From assembly GCA_944386565.1 (NCBI GenBank), contig CALXBO010000016.1, forward strand, positions 1-42,080: a stretch of 42,080 nucleotides of DNA. The letters run 5' to 3'. The stretch's first letter is position 1. Each line of letters begins with the position of its first letter. The translations under genes were made by a program, and so were the position numbers. The notes under the pieces are model-generated. The model worked only from the letters and a program-made list of their open reading frames with translations, made no database searches and was not told the origin of the DNA. The DNA is from an uncultured Ruthenibacterium sp. (GTDB taxonomy: Bacteria > Bacillota > Clostridia > Oscillospirales > Ruminococcaceae). Shown piece by piece: positions 15,344-24,358 of the stretch.

Positions 15344-17164
15344 ATGGAACAAAACCGAAAACCGGTGTACTCCGTCGGGCGGAATCTGACGTTTCTGCTG
15401 CGTCTGGCGTGGCAGGAGGCCAAGAGCGTGCCCTTTTACTGTCTGGCGCTGGCCGCGGCCACGGCGGGCGTCACCGTCGCGCAGCTGCTGATCGCCCCGG
15501 TGGTGCTGCAAAGGGTGGAACATCACGCCGTGCTGACCAGTCTGGTCGGCACCATCCTTGTGTTCGGCGCGGTGCTGTTTGTGCTGTACGGGCTGCGGGA
15601 GTATCTGGACGCGAACACCATGTTCGGGCGCATCTGCGTGCGGATGCGGCTTTTGCGGATGATCTCGGACAAGATGGCCGGGACGTCCTTTCCCAACACG
15701 CTGGACACGTCGTTCAACCAGCGCGTCAAACAGGCCGCGACCTTCTGCGAGAACAACAGCTCCGCCGCCGAGGCCATCTGGGCCACCCTCACCGACCTGC
15801 TGACGAGCCTGATGGGCTTTGCGGTGTATCTGGCGCTGTTGTCCGGTCTGCACCCGGCGCTGCTGGCGGTGGTCATCGCCACCACCGTCGTGGGATACTT
15901 TGTGCGGCAGCGCACCGCGCGCTGGGTGTACAACCATCAGGAGGAACAGGAGCGGTATCTCGGCCAGATGTATTATCTGAACAAGACCGTCACCGACCGC
16001 GCCTTCGCCAAGGACCTGCGCATCTTCGGGCTGAAACCGTGGATGGACGAGGTGTGGGAGCGCGTGATGCGGCTGTTCCGGGATTATCTGAAGCGTCTGG
16101 AGATGCACCGGCTGTGGAACGACGCGGCCGACCTTGTGCTGACGTTCGCCCGCGACGGCATCGCCTACGCCTACCTGATCGCGCTGGCACTGCGCGAGGG
16201 GATGCCCGCGTCGCAGTTTCTTCTCTATTTCACCGCGGTGAGCGGGTTCACCCAGTGGGTGGGCAGCATTCTGGAAAAGGGCGCCGAGCTGCACCGGCAG
16301 TCGCTGGAGATCTCGCGCCTGCGCGAGGTGCTGGACTGGCCGGAGCCGTTCCTCCTCGAGAGCGGCAAGCCCGTGCCCCGCACGCCCGGCATGGCGTGCG
16401 AGATCCGCTTTGACCACGTGAGCTACCGCTATCCGGGCGCTGCGGCGGACACGCTGCACGGCATCGACCTGACGATCCGCGCCGGGGAAAAGCTGGCCGT
16501 CGTGGGCCTGAACGGCGCGGGCAAGACGACGCTCGTGCGGCTCGCGTGCGGCTTTCTCGACCCCACCGAGGGGCTCGTGCTCTTCAACGGGGAGGACGTG
16601 CGCACGCTCAACCGGCGCGATTACTACGCCCTGTTCTCGGCGGTGTTCCAGAACTTTTCCATGCTCGAGGCGAGCGTTGCGGAAAACGTGGCGCAGCGCA
16701 CGAGCGGCATCGACACCGATAAAGTGTGGAAGTGCCTGGAGCAGGCGGGCCTGACCGAAGCGGTGCGGGCGCTGCCGCACGGGCTTGACACGAAGCTCGG
16801 ACGGCGGGTGTTCGAGGACGGCGTGGAGCTCTCCGGCGGACAGACGCAGCGCCTGATGCTGGCGCGGGCGCTCTACAAAGACGGGCCCATCCTCGCTTTG
16901 GACGAGCCGACCGCCGCGCTTGACCCCATCGCCGAGGACGACATCTACCGCAAATACAATGAGATGACGGACGGGCGCACGTCCCTGTTCATCAGCCACC
17001 GGCTGGCGTCCACCCGCTTCTGCGACCGCATCCTGTTTCTGGAACACGGGCGCATCGCCGAGCAGGGCACGCACGAGGAACTGCTGGCGCGGGGCGGCGG
17101 CTACGCAGACCTGTTTGCGGTGCAGAGCCGTTATTACCGGGAGGGAGGCGAGGCAAATGAATGA
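15344..17164 (+). CDS. ABC transporter, fused permease and ATPase (half exporter 1)
   Basis: A 606-aa half-transporter of the MsbA/MDR type: an N-terminal membrane domain of about 330 residues and a C-terminal nucleotide-binding domain. Motifs are complete: Walker A GLNGAGKTT (about residue 387), signature LSGGQTQR (about 496), Walker B LALDEPTAALD with catalytic Glu, and the switch His in ISHR. There is no C39 peptidase or other N-terminal domain. I start at ATG 15344 with GAGGTGA upstream; a GTG at 15332 is the only alternative. Its stop overlaps the start of the second exporter by 8 bp, which suggests translational coupling and a heterodimer. Substrate unknown. Control by the adjacent LytTR system is inferred from position and the direct repeat upstream. 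Confidence 0.92.
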   Translation: MEQNRKPVYSVGRNLTFLLRLAWQEAKSVPFYCLALAAATAGVTVAQLLIAPVVLQRVEHHAVLTSLVGTILVFGAVLFVLYGLREYLDANTMFGRICVRMRLLRMISDKMAGTSFPNTLDTSFNQRVKQAATFCENNSSAAEAIWATLTDLLTSLMGFAVYLALLSGLHPALLAVVIATTVVGYFVRQRTARWVYNHQEEQERYLGQMYYLNKTVTDRAFAKDLRIFGLKPWMDEVWERVMRLFRDYLKRLEMHRLWNDAADLVLTFARDGIAYAYLIALALREGMPASQFLLYFTAVSGFTQWVGSILEKGAELHRQSLEISRLREVLDWPEPFLLESGKPVPRTPGMACEIRFDHVSYRYPGAAADTLHGIDLTIRAGEKLAVVGLNGAGKTTLVRLACGFLDPTEGLVLFNGEDVRTLNRRDYYALFSAVFQNFSMLEASVAENVAQRTSGIDTDKVWKCLEQAGLTEAVRALPHGLDTKLGRRVFEDGVELSGGQTQRLMLARALYKDGPILALDEPTAALDPIAEDDIYRKYNEMTDGRTSLFISHRLASTRFCDRILFLEHGRIAEQGTHEELLARGGGYADLFAVQSRYYREGGEANE

Positions 17165-19028
17165 GAACGCGGAAAACACCTGCGGCTACCGGGAGGCATG
17201 GCGGCTGAATCTCCGCACATGGAAGATGTGGATGCGCCGCTGCCCGGGTTACTTCCTCTCCGCCGCGCTCAGTGCGGCCGGGCAGGCGCTCGCCCCCTAT
17301 GCGACGATCTGGCTGTCTGCGCAGGTCATCGGCGAACTGGCCGGCGGGCGCGACCCGCAGCGGCTGGCGTTCTGGGCGGCGCTGACGGTGAGCCTCACCG
17401 CGGCCATGTCTCTGGTGAACGGACTGCTGAAGCGCTGGGCCAATTACGCGGAAAACGAACTCTCCGTTCAGAAGCTCCGCCCCCTGACCGACAAGATGGC
17501 CTCGCTCGACTACGCGCAGACCGACCGTCAGGAAGTGCAGGATCTGTATCAGCAGGTCCGGCAGAACGACAACTGGAACGGCTGGGGCGCATATCTTTCG
17601 GTGATGTTTTTCTCCGATTTCTGCAAGGCCGTTTTGCAGGTGCTGGGCGGCGTGGGCTTCACGCTGACCCTGTTTTTCACCGACGTGCCCGCGGGCAGCC
17701 CGCTCACGGCGCTGAACAGCCCGCTGTGCATGCTGGGCGTTCTGGCCGCGATGATCGCGGCGGTGCTCGCCTCCAACGCCTGCGGCAGCCGAGCCGACCT
17801 GATTCTGAGCCGGCAGGCGTCCGCCGTCCGGGAGGGCAACCGCTATTTCAGCTTCTTCGGCATGATGGCGTTTGACGCGGACCGCGCCGCCGACCTGCGC
17901 ATGTACCGGCAGCAGGAATCCGTCTGCCGCCACTACATGCAGAACCACAGCTTCACGCCCCGCTCGCCCATCGCGCGGCTGACGCGCGGCAAGCGCGGGC
18001 TTCTGCGCGGGCTGTCACAGTCGTTCTCGGCGCTGCTCACGTGCGCCGTGTACCTGTTTGTCTGCCTGAAGGCGTGGGCCGGGGCGTTCGGCGCGGGCGC
18101 GGTAACGCAGTATGTAGGCGCGGCGAGCCAGCTGTTCGGCGGCATCTCGCTGGTACTGGAAACATTCGGGCAGATCCGCGCGAACGGCGCGTTCCTGCGG
18201 CTGACCTTTGAATTTCTCGACCTGCCGAACCCCATGTATCAGGGCAGTCTCACGACCGAAAAGCGCTCCGACCGGCAGTATCAGGTGGAGTTCCGGGACG
18301 TGTCGTTCCGCTATCCCGGCAGCGACGCGTGGGCGCTGCGCCACGTGAACGTCTCGTTCCGCGTCGGCAGCCGCCTTGCGGTCGTCGGGCCGAACGGCAG
18401 CGGCAAGACCACGTTCATCAAGCTGCTGTGCCGGCTGTACGACCCCACCGAGGGCGAGATCCTTCTGAACGGCATCGACATCCGGAAATACCGCTACGAC
18501 GACTACATCGCGCTGTTCTCGGTGGTCTTTCAGGACTTCCGGCTCCCCTCCCTGCCGCTGGGCGAGAACGTGGCAGGAACCGTGCAGTACGACCGGGAGA
18601 AAGCAAAGCGCTGCCTTGCCGACGCGGGATTCGAGCTTCGGCCGGACAAACTTCCGCAGGGGCTCGACACGTATCTGTATAAAGATATGGAGGAGGGCGT
18701 GAACCTCTCGGGCGGCGAGGCGCAGAAAGCCGCCATCGCCCGGGCGCTCTACAAGGACGCGCCGTTCCTCATTCTCGACGAGCCGACCGCGTCGCTCGAC
18801 CCCATCGCCGAGGCGGAGATCTACGAGAAGTTCAACGCCATCGCCGGGGACCGGACGGCCGTCTACATCAGCCACCGGCTGTCCTCGTGCAAATTCTGCG
18901 ACGCCATCGCCGTGTTCGACCACGGCGCGATCGTGCAGACCGGCACGCACGCGGCGCTCGTCGCGGACGAAACAGGATTGTACCACACGCTCTGGCAGGC
19001 GCAGGCACAATATTATACAAAGCCGTGA
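17157..19028 (+). CDS. ABC transporter, fused permease and ATPase (half exporter 2)
   Basis: A 623-aa half-transporter paralogous in layout to the preceding one. The membrane domain covers about residues 1-350, with a hydrophobic start after LNLRTWKMWMRRCPGYFLS. The ATPase domain has Walker A GPNGSGKTT (about 411), signature LSGGEAQK (about 517), Walker B LILDEPTASLD and ISHR. Both proteins keep the catalytic Glu and switch His, so if they pair, both ATP sites could be active. ATG 17157 lies inside the end of the first gene, after GGGAGGCGAGG. The message ends at a 34-bp perfect palindrome right after the stop. Probably an exporter of peptide or drug-like compounds controlled by the upstream two-component system; the substrate cannot be read from the sequence. 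Confidence 0.92.
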   Translation: MNENAENTCGYREAWRLNLRTWKMWMRRCPGYFLSAALSAAGQALAPYATIWLSAQVIGELAGGRDPQRLAFWAALTVSLTAAMSLVNGLLKRWANYAENELSVQKLRPLTDKMASLDYAQTDRQEVQDLYQQVRQNDNWNGWGAYLSVMFFSDFCKAVLQVLGGVGFTLTLFFTDVPAGSPLTALNSPLCMLGVLAAMIAAVLASNACGSRADLILSRQASAVREGNRYFSFFGMMAFDADRAADLRMYRQQESVCRHYMQNHSFTPRSPIARLTRGKRGLLRGLSQSFSALLTCAVYLFVCLKAWAGAFGAGAVTQYVGAASQLFGGISLVLETFGQIRANGAFLRLTFEFLDLPNPMYQGSLTTEKRSDRQYQVEFRDVSFRYPGSDAWALRHVNVSFRVGSRLAVVGPNGSGKTTFIKLLCRLYDPTEGEILLNGIDIRKYRYDDYIALFSVVFQDFRLPSLPLGENVAGTVQYDREKAKRCLADAGFELRPDKLPQGLDTYLYKDMEEGVNLSGGEAQKAAIARALYKDAPFLILDEPTASLDPIAEAEIYEKFNAIAGDRTAVYISHRLSSCKFCDAIAVFDHGAIVQTGTHAALVADETGLYHTLWQAQAQYYTKP

Positions 19029-19029
19029 C

Positions 19030-19063
19030 AAAGGCGGGTACTTTTGCAAAAGTACCCGCCTTT
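19030..19063 (+). terminator. Perfect 34-bp palindrome, terminator of the exporter operon
   Basis: Two 17-nt arms meet at TG|CA with no unpaired base in the repeat. The second arm ends in CGCCTTT, giving a T-run. It begins 2 bp after the exporter stop and is probably active on both strands. Confidence 0.85.
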
Positions 19064-19104
19064 CGTGCGTTCCGGGCGGGACAGTGGCGCAAACGGCCGG
19101 ACTG

Positions 19105-19113
19105 TGCTATACT
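19105..19113 (+). promoter_or_regulatory. Extended -10 promoter of pepF
   Basis: TG-C-TATACT (TG at 19105-19106, -10 at 19108-19113) with no good -35. It gives a leader of about 110 nt to the pepF start. Confidence 0.45.
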
Positions 19114-19230
19114 GTTTGGCGTACCTCCGCGCAGCACATCCTCTGTGTGACGCTGAGGTTTCTGACACATACTCTATCCGCCGGCCGCTCTGCACACCCG
19201 GCGGAAAACACAAACAAAGGAGTCGATCAT

Positions 19231-21033
19231 ATGGCACAACCCGTTCTGGACCGCAGAGAGACCGCTGAGGAGTTCAAGTGGAAAATCAGCGACCTCTACC
19301 CCACCGACGACGCATGGAGCGCCGAATTCGACCGTCTGCACACGGAACTTGACGCGCTGGCCGGTTACAAGGGACGCCTCGGCGAGAGCGCCGCGGTGCT
19401 TCTGGCGTTCCTGCAGGCGAGCGACCGCATGGAAGTGGACAGCGGCCGCATGCTGTCCTACGCGTTCCGCAAGACCGACGAGGACACCCGCAACGCGACC
19501 TATCAGGAGATGAGCGCCAAGGCGCGCAACTTCGTGGTGGAGTGGGGACAGGCCCTCGCGTTCGTGACGCCGGAAGTGCTCGCCGTGGAGGACGAGCGCA
19601 TGGAGTCCTTCTACCGGGACGAGCCCGCGCTCGAGCACTACCGTCTGCTTCTGACGCGCATCCGCCGCCAGAAAGAGCACACGCTGCCCGCCGAGGGCGA
19701 GGCGCTTCTGGCCGCGGCCGGGAGCATGGGACAGGCGCCCGGAAACATCTTCGCGCTGATGAACAACGCCGACATGACGTTTGAAGACGCCGTGGACAGT
19801 GAGGGCGTGCGCCATCCGCTGACGCACGGCAGCTACATCGCCCTGATGGAATCGTCCGACCGCGCGCTGCGCGAATCGGCGTTCCGCTCGCTGTACGCGG
19901 GCTACGGCAAAATGAAGAACACCTGCGCCGCCGTTCTGGGCGCGCAGATGAAGCAGCTGCAGTTCTTTGCCGACGCGCGCCGCTACCCCTCCGCGCTGCA
20001 CGCGGCTCTGGCGGAGACGGAAGTGCCGGTGGAGATCTACCACAACCTCATCGAGACGGTGCACGCACACCTGCCCGCCATGCACCGCTATGTGCGCCTG
20101 CGCAAGCGCCTGCTGGGCTTCGACAAGCTGCACTACTATGATCTGTACGCCCCCATCGTGGCCGACGAGAACATGGAAGTGACGTTCGACGAGGCCAAGG
20201 ACCTCGCGCGTGAAGCGCTCAAGCCGCTGGGTGAGGAGTACCTCGGCATTCTGAACGAGGGCTTTGCGAACCGCTGGATCGACGTGTACGAAAACACGGG
20301 CAAGCGCTCCGGCGCGTATTCCGCCGGTGTGTACGGCGCGCACCCCTTCGTGCTGCTCAACTACACCGACACGCTGAACGACGCGTTCACGCTCGTGCAC
20401 GAGATGGGCCACGCGCTGCACTCGTATCTGTCGAACCGCGAGCAGACCCCCACGTACGCCGACTACAAGATCTTCGTGGCGGAGGTCGCCTCCACGTGCA
20501 ACGAGGCGCTGCTGATCCAGCATCTGCTCAAGGGCACCCAGGAGCCGCGCCGCCGCGCGTACCTCATCAACCACTTCCTCGAGCAGTTCCGCTCCACGCT
20601 GTACCGCCAGACCATGTTCGCCGAGTTCGAGCTGTGGTGCAGCGAGCAGACCCGTCAGGGCCGCGCGCTGACGGCCGAGTCCCTGTGCGAAAAATACGGC
20701 GAGCTGAACCGCCAGTACTACGGCGAGGACATCGAGGCCGACCCGGAGATCGCTCTCGAGTGGGCGCGCATCCCGCACTTCTATTACGATTTCTATGTGT
20801 ATCAGTACGCGACGGGCTTTGCCTCCGCGGTGGCGCTGTCGCAGCGCATCCTCAGCGAGGGCCAGCCGGCCGTGGACGACTACCTGCACTTCCTCAGCGG
20901 CGGATGCTCGGCGGACCCCGTCTCGCTGCTGCGCGGCGCGGGCGTCGACCTCTCCACCCCGGCTCCCATCGCCGAAGCGCTCGAGTATTTTGACCGCCTG
21001 ATCGCGGAAATGGAGGGCCTGATGGCTCAGTGA
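19231..21033 (+). CDS. pepF: Oligoendopeptidase F (M3 zinc metallopeptidase)
   Basis: A 600-aa cytoplasmic peptidase of family M3B. The zinc motif H-E-M-G-H is at residues 390-394 (LVHEMGHALHSYL), and the third ligand is likely the Glu of the downstream FVAEVASTCNEALL helix. The N-terminal KWKISDLYPTDDAW and the C-terminal FYYDFYVYQYATGF segments are characteristic of PepF. It cleaves oligopeptides of roughly 7-17 residues in the cytoplasm. The start is ATG 19231, with AAAGGAG 8 bp upstream; the frame extends to 19084 through a leader without sites. It lies directly before an oligopeptide importer operon with the same orientation, so imported peptides are its natural substrate. A weak hairpin at 21038-21064 follows. 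Confidence 0.95.
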   Translation: MAQPVLDRRETAEEFKWKISDLYPTDDAWSAEFDRLHTELDALAGYKGRLGESAAVLLAFLQASDRMEVDSGRMLSYAFRKTDEDTRNATYQEMSAKARNFVVEWGQALAFVTPEVLAVEDERMESFYRDEPALEHYRLLLTRIRRQKEHTLPAEGEALLAAAGSMGQAPGNIFALMNNADMTFEDAVDSEGVRHPLTHGSYIALMESSDRALRESAFRSLYAGYGKMKNTCAAVLGAQMKQLQFFADARRYPSALHAALAETEVPVEIYHNLIETVHAHLPAMHRYVRLRKRLLGFDKLHYYDLYAPIVADENMEVTFDEAKDLAREALKPLGEEYLGILNEGFANRWIDVYENTGKRSGAYSAGVYGAHPFVLLNYTDTLNDAFTLVHEMGHALHSYLSNREQTPTYADYKIFVAEVASTCNEALLIQHLLKGTQEPRRRAYLINHFLEQFRSTLYRQTMFAEFELWCSEQTRQGRALTAESLCEKYGELNRQYYGEDIEADPEIALEWARIPHFYYDFYVYQYATGFASAVALSQRILSEGQPAVDDYLHFLSGGCSADPVSLLRGAGVDLSTPAPIAEALEYFDRLIAEMEGLMAQ

Positions 21034-21037
21034 GGGT

Positions 21038-21064
21038 GTTTTTCCGCCGTTTTGGGCGGAAAAC
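21038..21064 (+). terminator. Weak terminator-like hairpin after pepF
   Basis: GTTTTTCCGCC and GGCGGAAAAC pair as a stem of about ten bases around GTTTTG-type loop sequence. No clear T-run follows, so termination may be partial. Confidence 0.4.
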
Positions 21065-21169
21065 GGCCGAATCCTTTGTGAAAGCGATGTATTTTCTCTC
21101 ATTTTCGCTGAATTTTCTGTAAACTTTCACCAGTTATCGCTTTAATTTTTTACAAATACAGAGTTTTAG

Positions 21170-21198
21170 TTGCTTTTTTCCCTCGTTCTTGTTATTAT
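21170..21198 (+). promoter_or_regulatory. Likely promoter of the peptide-importer operon
   Basis: TTGCTT (21170-21175) and TATTAT (21193-21198) are 17 bp apart in an AT-rich stretch. The leader is about 95 nt and contains two inverted repeats. Confidence 0.5.
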
Positions 21199-21245
21199 AA
21201 AAACAATCTCCGTCGGAGCGGCAGGGGTAGGTTTAACCTTTCACT

Positions 21246-21280
21246 GTCCGCCCCAGTCGGACAAAATCCACTATAGTGGA
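21246..21280 (+). promoter_or_regulatory. Inverted repeats in the importer leader
   Basis: A GTCCG/CGGAC pair at 21246-21262 is followed by the perfect 14-bp palindrome TCCACTATAGTGGA (21267-21280). The palindrome ends 7 bp before the ribosome-binding region. It could be a repressor site or an mRNA hairpin affecting translation of the first gene. Confidence 0.45.
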
Positions 21281-21298
21281 ACAGGAAGGAATGCACGC

Positions 21299-23188
21299 AT
21301 GAAAAAGACAAGACTTTTGTCTCTGCTGTTGGCGGGCGTCATGACGGCTTCTCTGGCCGCCTGTGGAAGTCAGTCCACCGTCACCAACAACACGAGCAGC
21401 ACGCCGGCGAGCAGCACCGCAGTGAGCGAAGGCACTCGCCCCACGGAGCCGCAGGGCCAGCTGGTCATCGGCACCACCACGCAGATGGGCAACGACTTCT
21501 ACGACCCCCGCTTCTCGAACAACGCCACCAACTACAAGACGTACGACCTGATCCATGGTTACGGCACCGTTGTCTCCGACAAGGAAGGCGCCTGGGTCTA
21601 TGATCCGACCGTTGTGGCCAGCCACGAGGAGACCGAGAACGAAGACGGCACCAAGACCTACACCGTCACCATCAACGACGGCCTGGTCTGGAGTGACGGC
21701 ACCCCCATCACTGCGAAGGACTATGTCTTCCAGCTGCTGCTGGAGAGCTCTCCCGAGATGAACGGCGTTGACGGCTATCCCAGCCAGGCCGGCTATTCTC
21801 TGGTGGGCTACGACGAGTTCTTTGCCGGCGAGACCGAGTACTTTGCCGGTGTGCACCTCGTGGACGACATGACGTACTCCGTCACCGTCCGTGCCGAGGA
21901 GCTCCCCTACCACTATGACATCACCTACGCTTCCGCGATGCCCCGTCCGATGCACGTGATCGCCCCGGGCTGCGACGTGGAGGACACGGCGGAAGGCGCC
22001 ACCATCACGGGCGACTTCACCACCGAGCTGCTGCTTGAGACCATCAACAACAGCACCACCGGTTACCGCTATGCCCCGACGGTCACCTGCGGCCCGTACC
22101 TCTTCGATTCCTTCGATGTGGCCAGCGCCCAGTGCACCCTGAAGGTCAACCCCGATTATGCCGGTGACTACCGCGGCGTCAAGCCCGTCATCGAGAAGAT
22201 CATCATCAAGACCGTCAAGACCGACACGATGATCAACGAGCTGAAGTCCGGCTCTGTCGACCTGCTGTTCCAGTGCAGCGGCGCCGACACCATCAACGCC
22301 GGTCTGGACCTTGTCGATGCCGGCGAGGCTCAGGACAACACGTTCTTCCGCAACGGCTACGGCAAGATTCAGTTCGACTGCAGCCAGTTCCCGACCGACT
22401 CCGAGAACGTCCGCAAGGCGATCGCCTACTGCCTGGACCGCAACGAGTTCGCGCGTCAGTACAGCGGCGGCTACGCTTCTGTTGTGCACGCCTACTACGG
22501 CCTGGCTCAGTGGGAGTATCAGCAGTCCAAGACCTGGATCGACCAGAACCTGAACACCTATGAGAAGAACCTCGACGAAGCCAAGAAGCTGCTGGAAGAG
22601 GACGGCTGGACGCTGAACGCGGACGGCAGCGCGTACTCCGGCACCGGCCTGCGCTACAAAGAGGTTGACGGCGAGCTGAAGCCGCTGGTCATCGAGTGGG
22701 CCAACACGGACGGCAACCCCGTTTCCGACCTGCTCGCCACCATGCTGCCTGAGGCTATGACCGAGATCGGCATGCAGCTGAATCCCACCACGATGGACTT
22801 CCCGACGCTGCAGACTGCCATCACCCACAGCGGCGACAAGATCTACAACATGTACAACCTCGCCACCGGCTTCGCGCTGGCCAGCTCTCCGTGGTACTAC
22901 TACTCCACCGATCCTGTCTGGATGCAGGGCGGCTACAACAGCAACTGGATTGCCGATGAGGAACTGGCTGCTGCCGCCGAAGCGCTGAAGGCGATTCCGT
23001 ATGACGATAACGACGCCTGGCTGACCGCCTGGCAGAACTTCATCCTCATCTGGAATGAGAAGCTGCCTGACATCCCCCTGTACTCCGATGAGTACTACGA
23101 CTTCTTCTCCAACAGACTGCACGGCTGGGAGTCCACCTCCGTCTGGGAGTGGTCCCGTGCTGTTCTGGATGCTTGGGTTGACGCCTAA
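21299..23188 (+). CDS. Oligopeptide ABC transporter, substrate-binding lipoprotein
   Basis: A 629-aa extracellular lipoprotein of the SBP_bac_5 (DppA/OppA) family. The signal peptide KKTRLLSLLLAGVMTASLAA ends in the lipobox L-A-A-C, making Cys22 the lipid-attached residue. A Ser/Thr/Asn-rich linker follows. The body has family segments such as NDGLVWSDGTPITAKDYVF, YLFDSFD and VRKAIAYCLDRNEFA. The length exceeds most DppA proteins (about 530 aa). The start is ATG 21299 with AGGAAGGA upstream. First gene of a six-gene importer unit; a strong hairpin after it (23211-23248) probably makes it more abundant than the permeases. Its partner permease C has an extracellular RCC1-like propeller, which might contact this protein. 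Confidence 0.92.
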   Translation: MKKTRLLSLLLAGVMTASLAACGSQSTVTNNTSSTPASSTAVSEGTRPTEPQGQLVIGTTTQMGNDFYDPRFSNNATNYKTYDLIHGYGTVVSDKEGAWVYDPTVVASHEETENEDGTKTYTVTINDGLVWSDGTPITAKDYVFQLLLESSPEMNGVDGYPSQAGYSLVGYDEFFAGETEYFAGVHLVDDMTYSVTVRAEELPYHYDITYASAMPRPMHVIAPGCDVEDTAEGATITGDFTTELLLETINNSTTGYRYAPTVTCGPYLFDSFDVASAQCTLKVNPDYAGDYRGVKPVIEKIIIKTVKTDTMINELKSGSVDLLFQCSGADTINAGLDLVDAGEAQDNTFFRNGYGKIQFDCSQFPTDSENVRKAIAYCLDRNEFARQYSGGYASVVHAYYGLAQWEYQQSKTWIDQNLNTYEKNLDEAKKLLEEDGWTLNADGSAYSGTGLRYKEVDGELKPLVIEWANTDGNPVSDLLATMLPEAMTEIGMQLNPTTMDFPTLQTAITHSGDKIYNMYNLATGFALASSPWYYYSTDPVWMQGGYNSNWIADEELAAAAEALKAIPYDDNDAWLTAWQNFILIWNEKLPDIPLYSDEYYDFFSNRLHGWESTSVWEWSRAVLDAWVDA

Positions 23189-23210
23189 GTCCTATTCAGT
23201 CTGACAAGCG

Positions 23211-23252
23211 TCCGGCGGAACCCCGCAGTGTGACCGGGTTCCGCCGGATTTT
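23211..23252 (+). terminator. Intercistronic hairpin, likely partial terminator
   Basis: Perfect 13-bp arms (23211-23223 and 23236-23248) with a 12-nt loop and a TTTT tail. It lies between the binding-protein gene and permease B, a common arrangement for keeping binding protein in excess. Confidence 0.7.
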
Positions 23253-23353
23253 CCGTATTAAAGCATTTTCCGCACGGCGTGCGGCGGACGAGGTCTGCTG
23301 CACGCCGCCTGTGCGGTGCAAGCCCCCATACCCTTGAAACGGAGGAACGGTGA

Positions 23354-24346
23354 ATGGGAAAAAGTAGATATCTGCTCAAGCGCTTGATCTACATTATATT
23401 TGTATTCTTTATCATCTCGATCCTGATGTTCGCCATCTACAAATCCATGCCCGGCAACCCTGTCGACATCATGCTGGGCGACAGCAAAACCACGATGAAG
23501 CCTGAGGCGTATCAGGCACTTTACGAGCAGACTGTAAAATCTCTCGGCCTTGACAAACCCCTGCCTGTGCAGTATTTTGCGTGGATCTCCAACATGCTCA
23601 CCGGTAATTTCGGTTATTCCACCCAGTACAAGCAGGAAGTCATCAATGTGATTGGCGCTCCTATGGCCAACACTGTAATGTTGAATATCCTGACCATGTT
23701 CGTGGTCTTTTTGATTTCGATCCCCCTGGGCATTCTCACCGCCGTGCGCAAGAACAGCGTATTCGACAAGAGCGTGCAGGTGCTGACGATCGTGGGTTAC
23801 AGTATCCCCACCTTCATCATCGCCCTTCTGGCCATCTTCCTTCTGGCCGTCAAGTTCCCCATCTTTCCCATCAGCGGCGTGAGCACGGCCGGTTCGACAA
23901 CCACCGGGCTCGCCGCCATGTTGGATAAGCTGCATCACATGGCGCTGCCCGTGCTGGTCATGTCCGTGTCCGGTATCGGCGGCATCACCCGTTACGTGCG
24001 CGCCGCGATGATCGACGTGCTGCGCATGGACTATATCAAGACCGCGCGTGCGAAGGGCCTTTCGGAAAAGGTCGTCATCTACGTGCACGCGTTCCGCAAC
24101 GCGCTGATCCCGGTCGTCACCGTCACGACCTGGTGGGTCGTCGGCCTGTTCGGCGGCTCCATCGTCATCGAGTCCGTGTTCCTGTGGCCCGGCCTCGGCA
24201 AAATGCTCATCGACGCGCTGCTGCAGCGCGACTTCGCCGTCGTTCTGACCATGCAGATGTTCTATGTCGTTCTGTCCCTCGCGGGCAACGTCATCATGGA
24301 CATCGCCTACACGATGGTCGACCCGCGCGTGCGGCTGGACAGCTAA
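23354..24346 (+). CDS. Oligopeptide ABC transporter permease B (DppB/OppB family)
   Basis: A 330-aa permease with a basic N-terminus (MGKSRYLLKR), a first helix (LIYIIFVFFIISILMFAIY), an extracytoplasmic loop containing PGNPVDIMLGD, and five further helices. The cytoplasmic coupling loop DYIKTARAKGLSEKVV-IYVHAFRNALIPV is the EAA motif that docks on the ATPase. The C-terminus FYVVLSLAGNVIMDIAYTMVDPRVR is typical. Length is normal for DppB. The ATG has GGAGG at 23341-23345. It forms the translocation channel with permease C, whose gene starts 12 bp after its stop. Substrates are peptides by family; di- versus oligopeptide specificity cannot be told. Confidence 0.94.
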   Translation: MGKSRYLLKRLIYIIFVFFIISILMFAIYKSMPGNPVDIMLGDSKTTMKPEAYQALYEQTVKSLGLDKPLPVQYFAWISNMLTGNFGYSTQYKQEVINVIGAPMANTVMLNILTMFVVFLISIPLGILTAVRKNSVFDKSVQVLTIVGYSIPTFIIALLAIFLLAVKFPIFPISGVSTAGSTTTGLAAMLDKLHHMALPVLVMSVSGIGGITRYVRAAMIDVLRMDYIKTARAKGLSEKVVIYVHAFRNALIPVVTVTTWWVVGLFGGSIVIESVFLWPGLGKMLIDALLQRDFAVVLTMQMFYVVLSLAGNVIMDIAYTMVDPRVRLDS

Positions 24347-24358
24347 GGAGGTTTGAGG

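Noticed and set aside
14357..17179. 940-codon open frame on the minus strand
   Set aside because: Antisense to the regulator, kinase and first exporter, which have clear motifs. The frame has no domain and the typical H/R/V-rich composition of a shadow.
21267..21280. TCCACTATAGTGGA palindrome as part of a mobile element end
   Set aside because: Only one copy seen in the window and no transposase nearby. Kept as a possible operator or leader hairpin.
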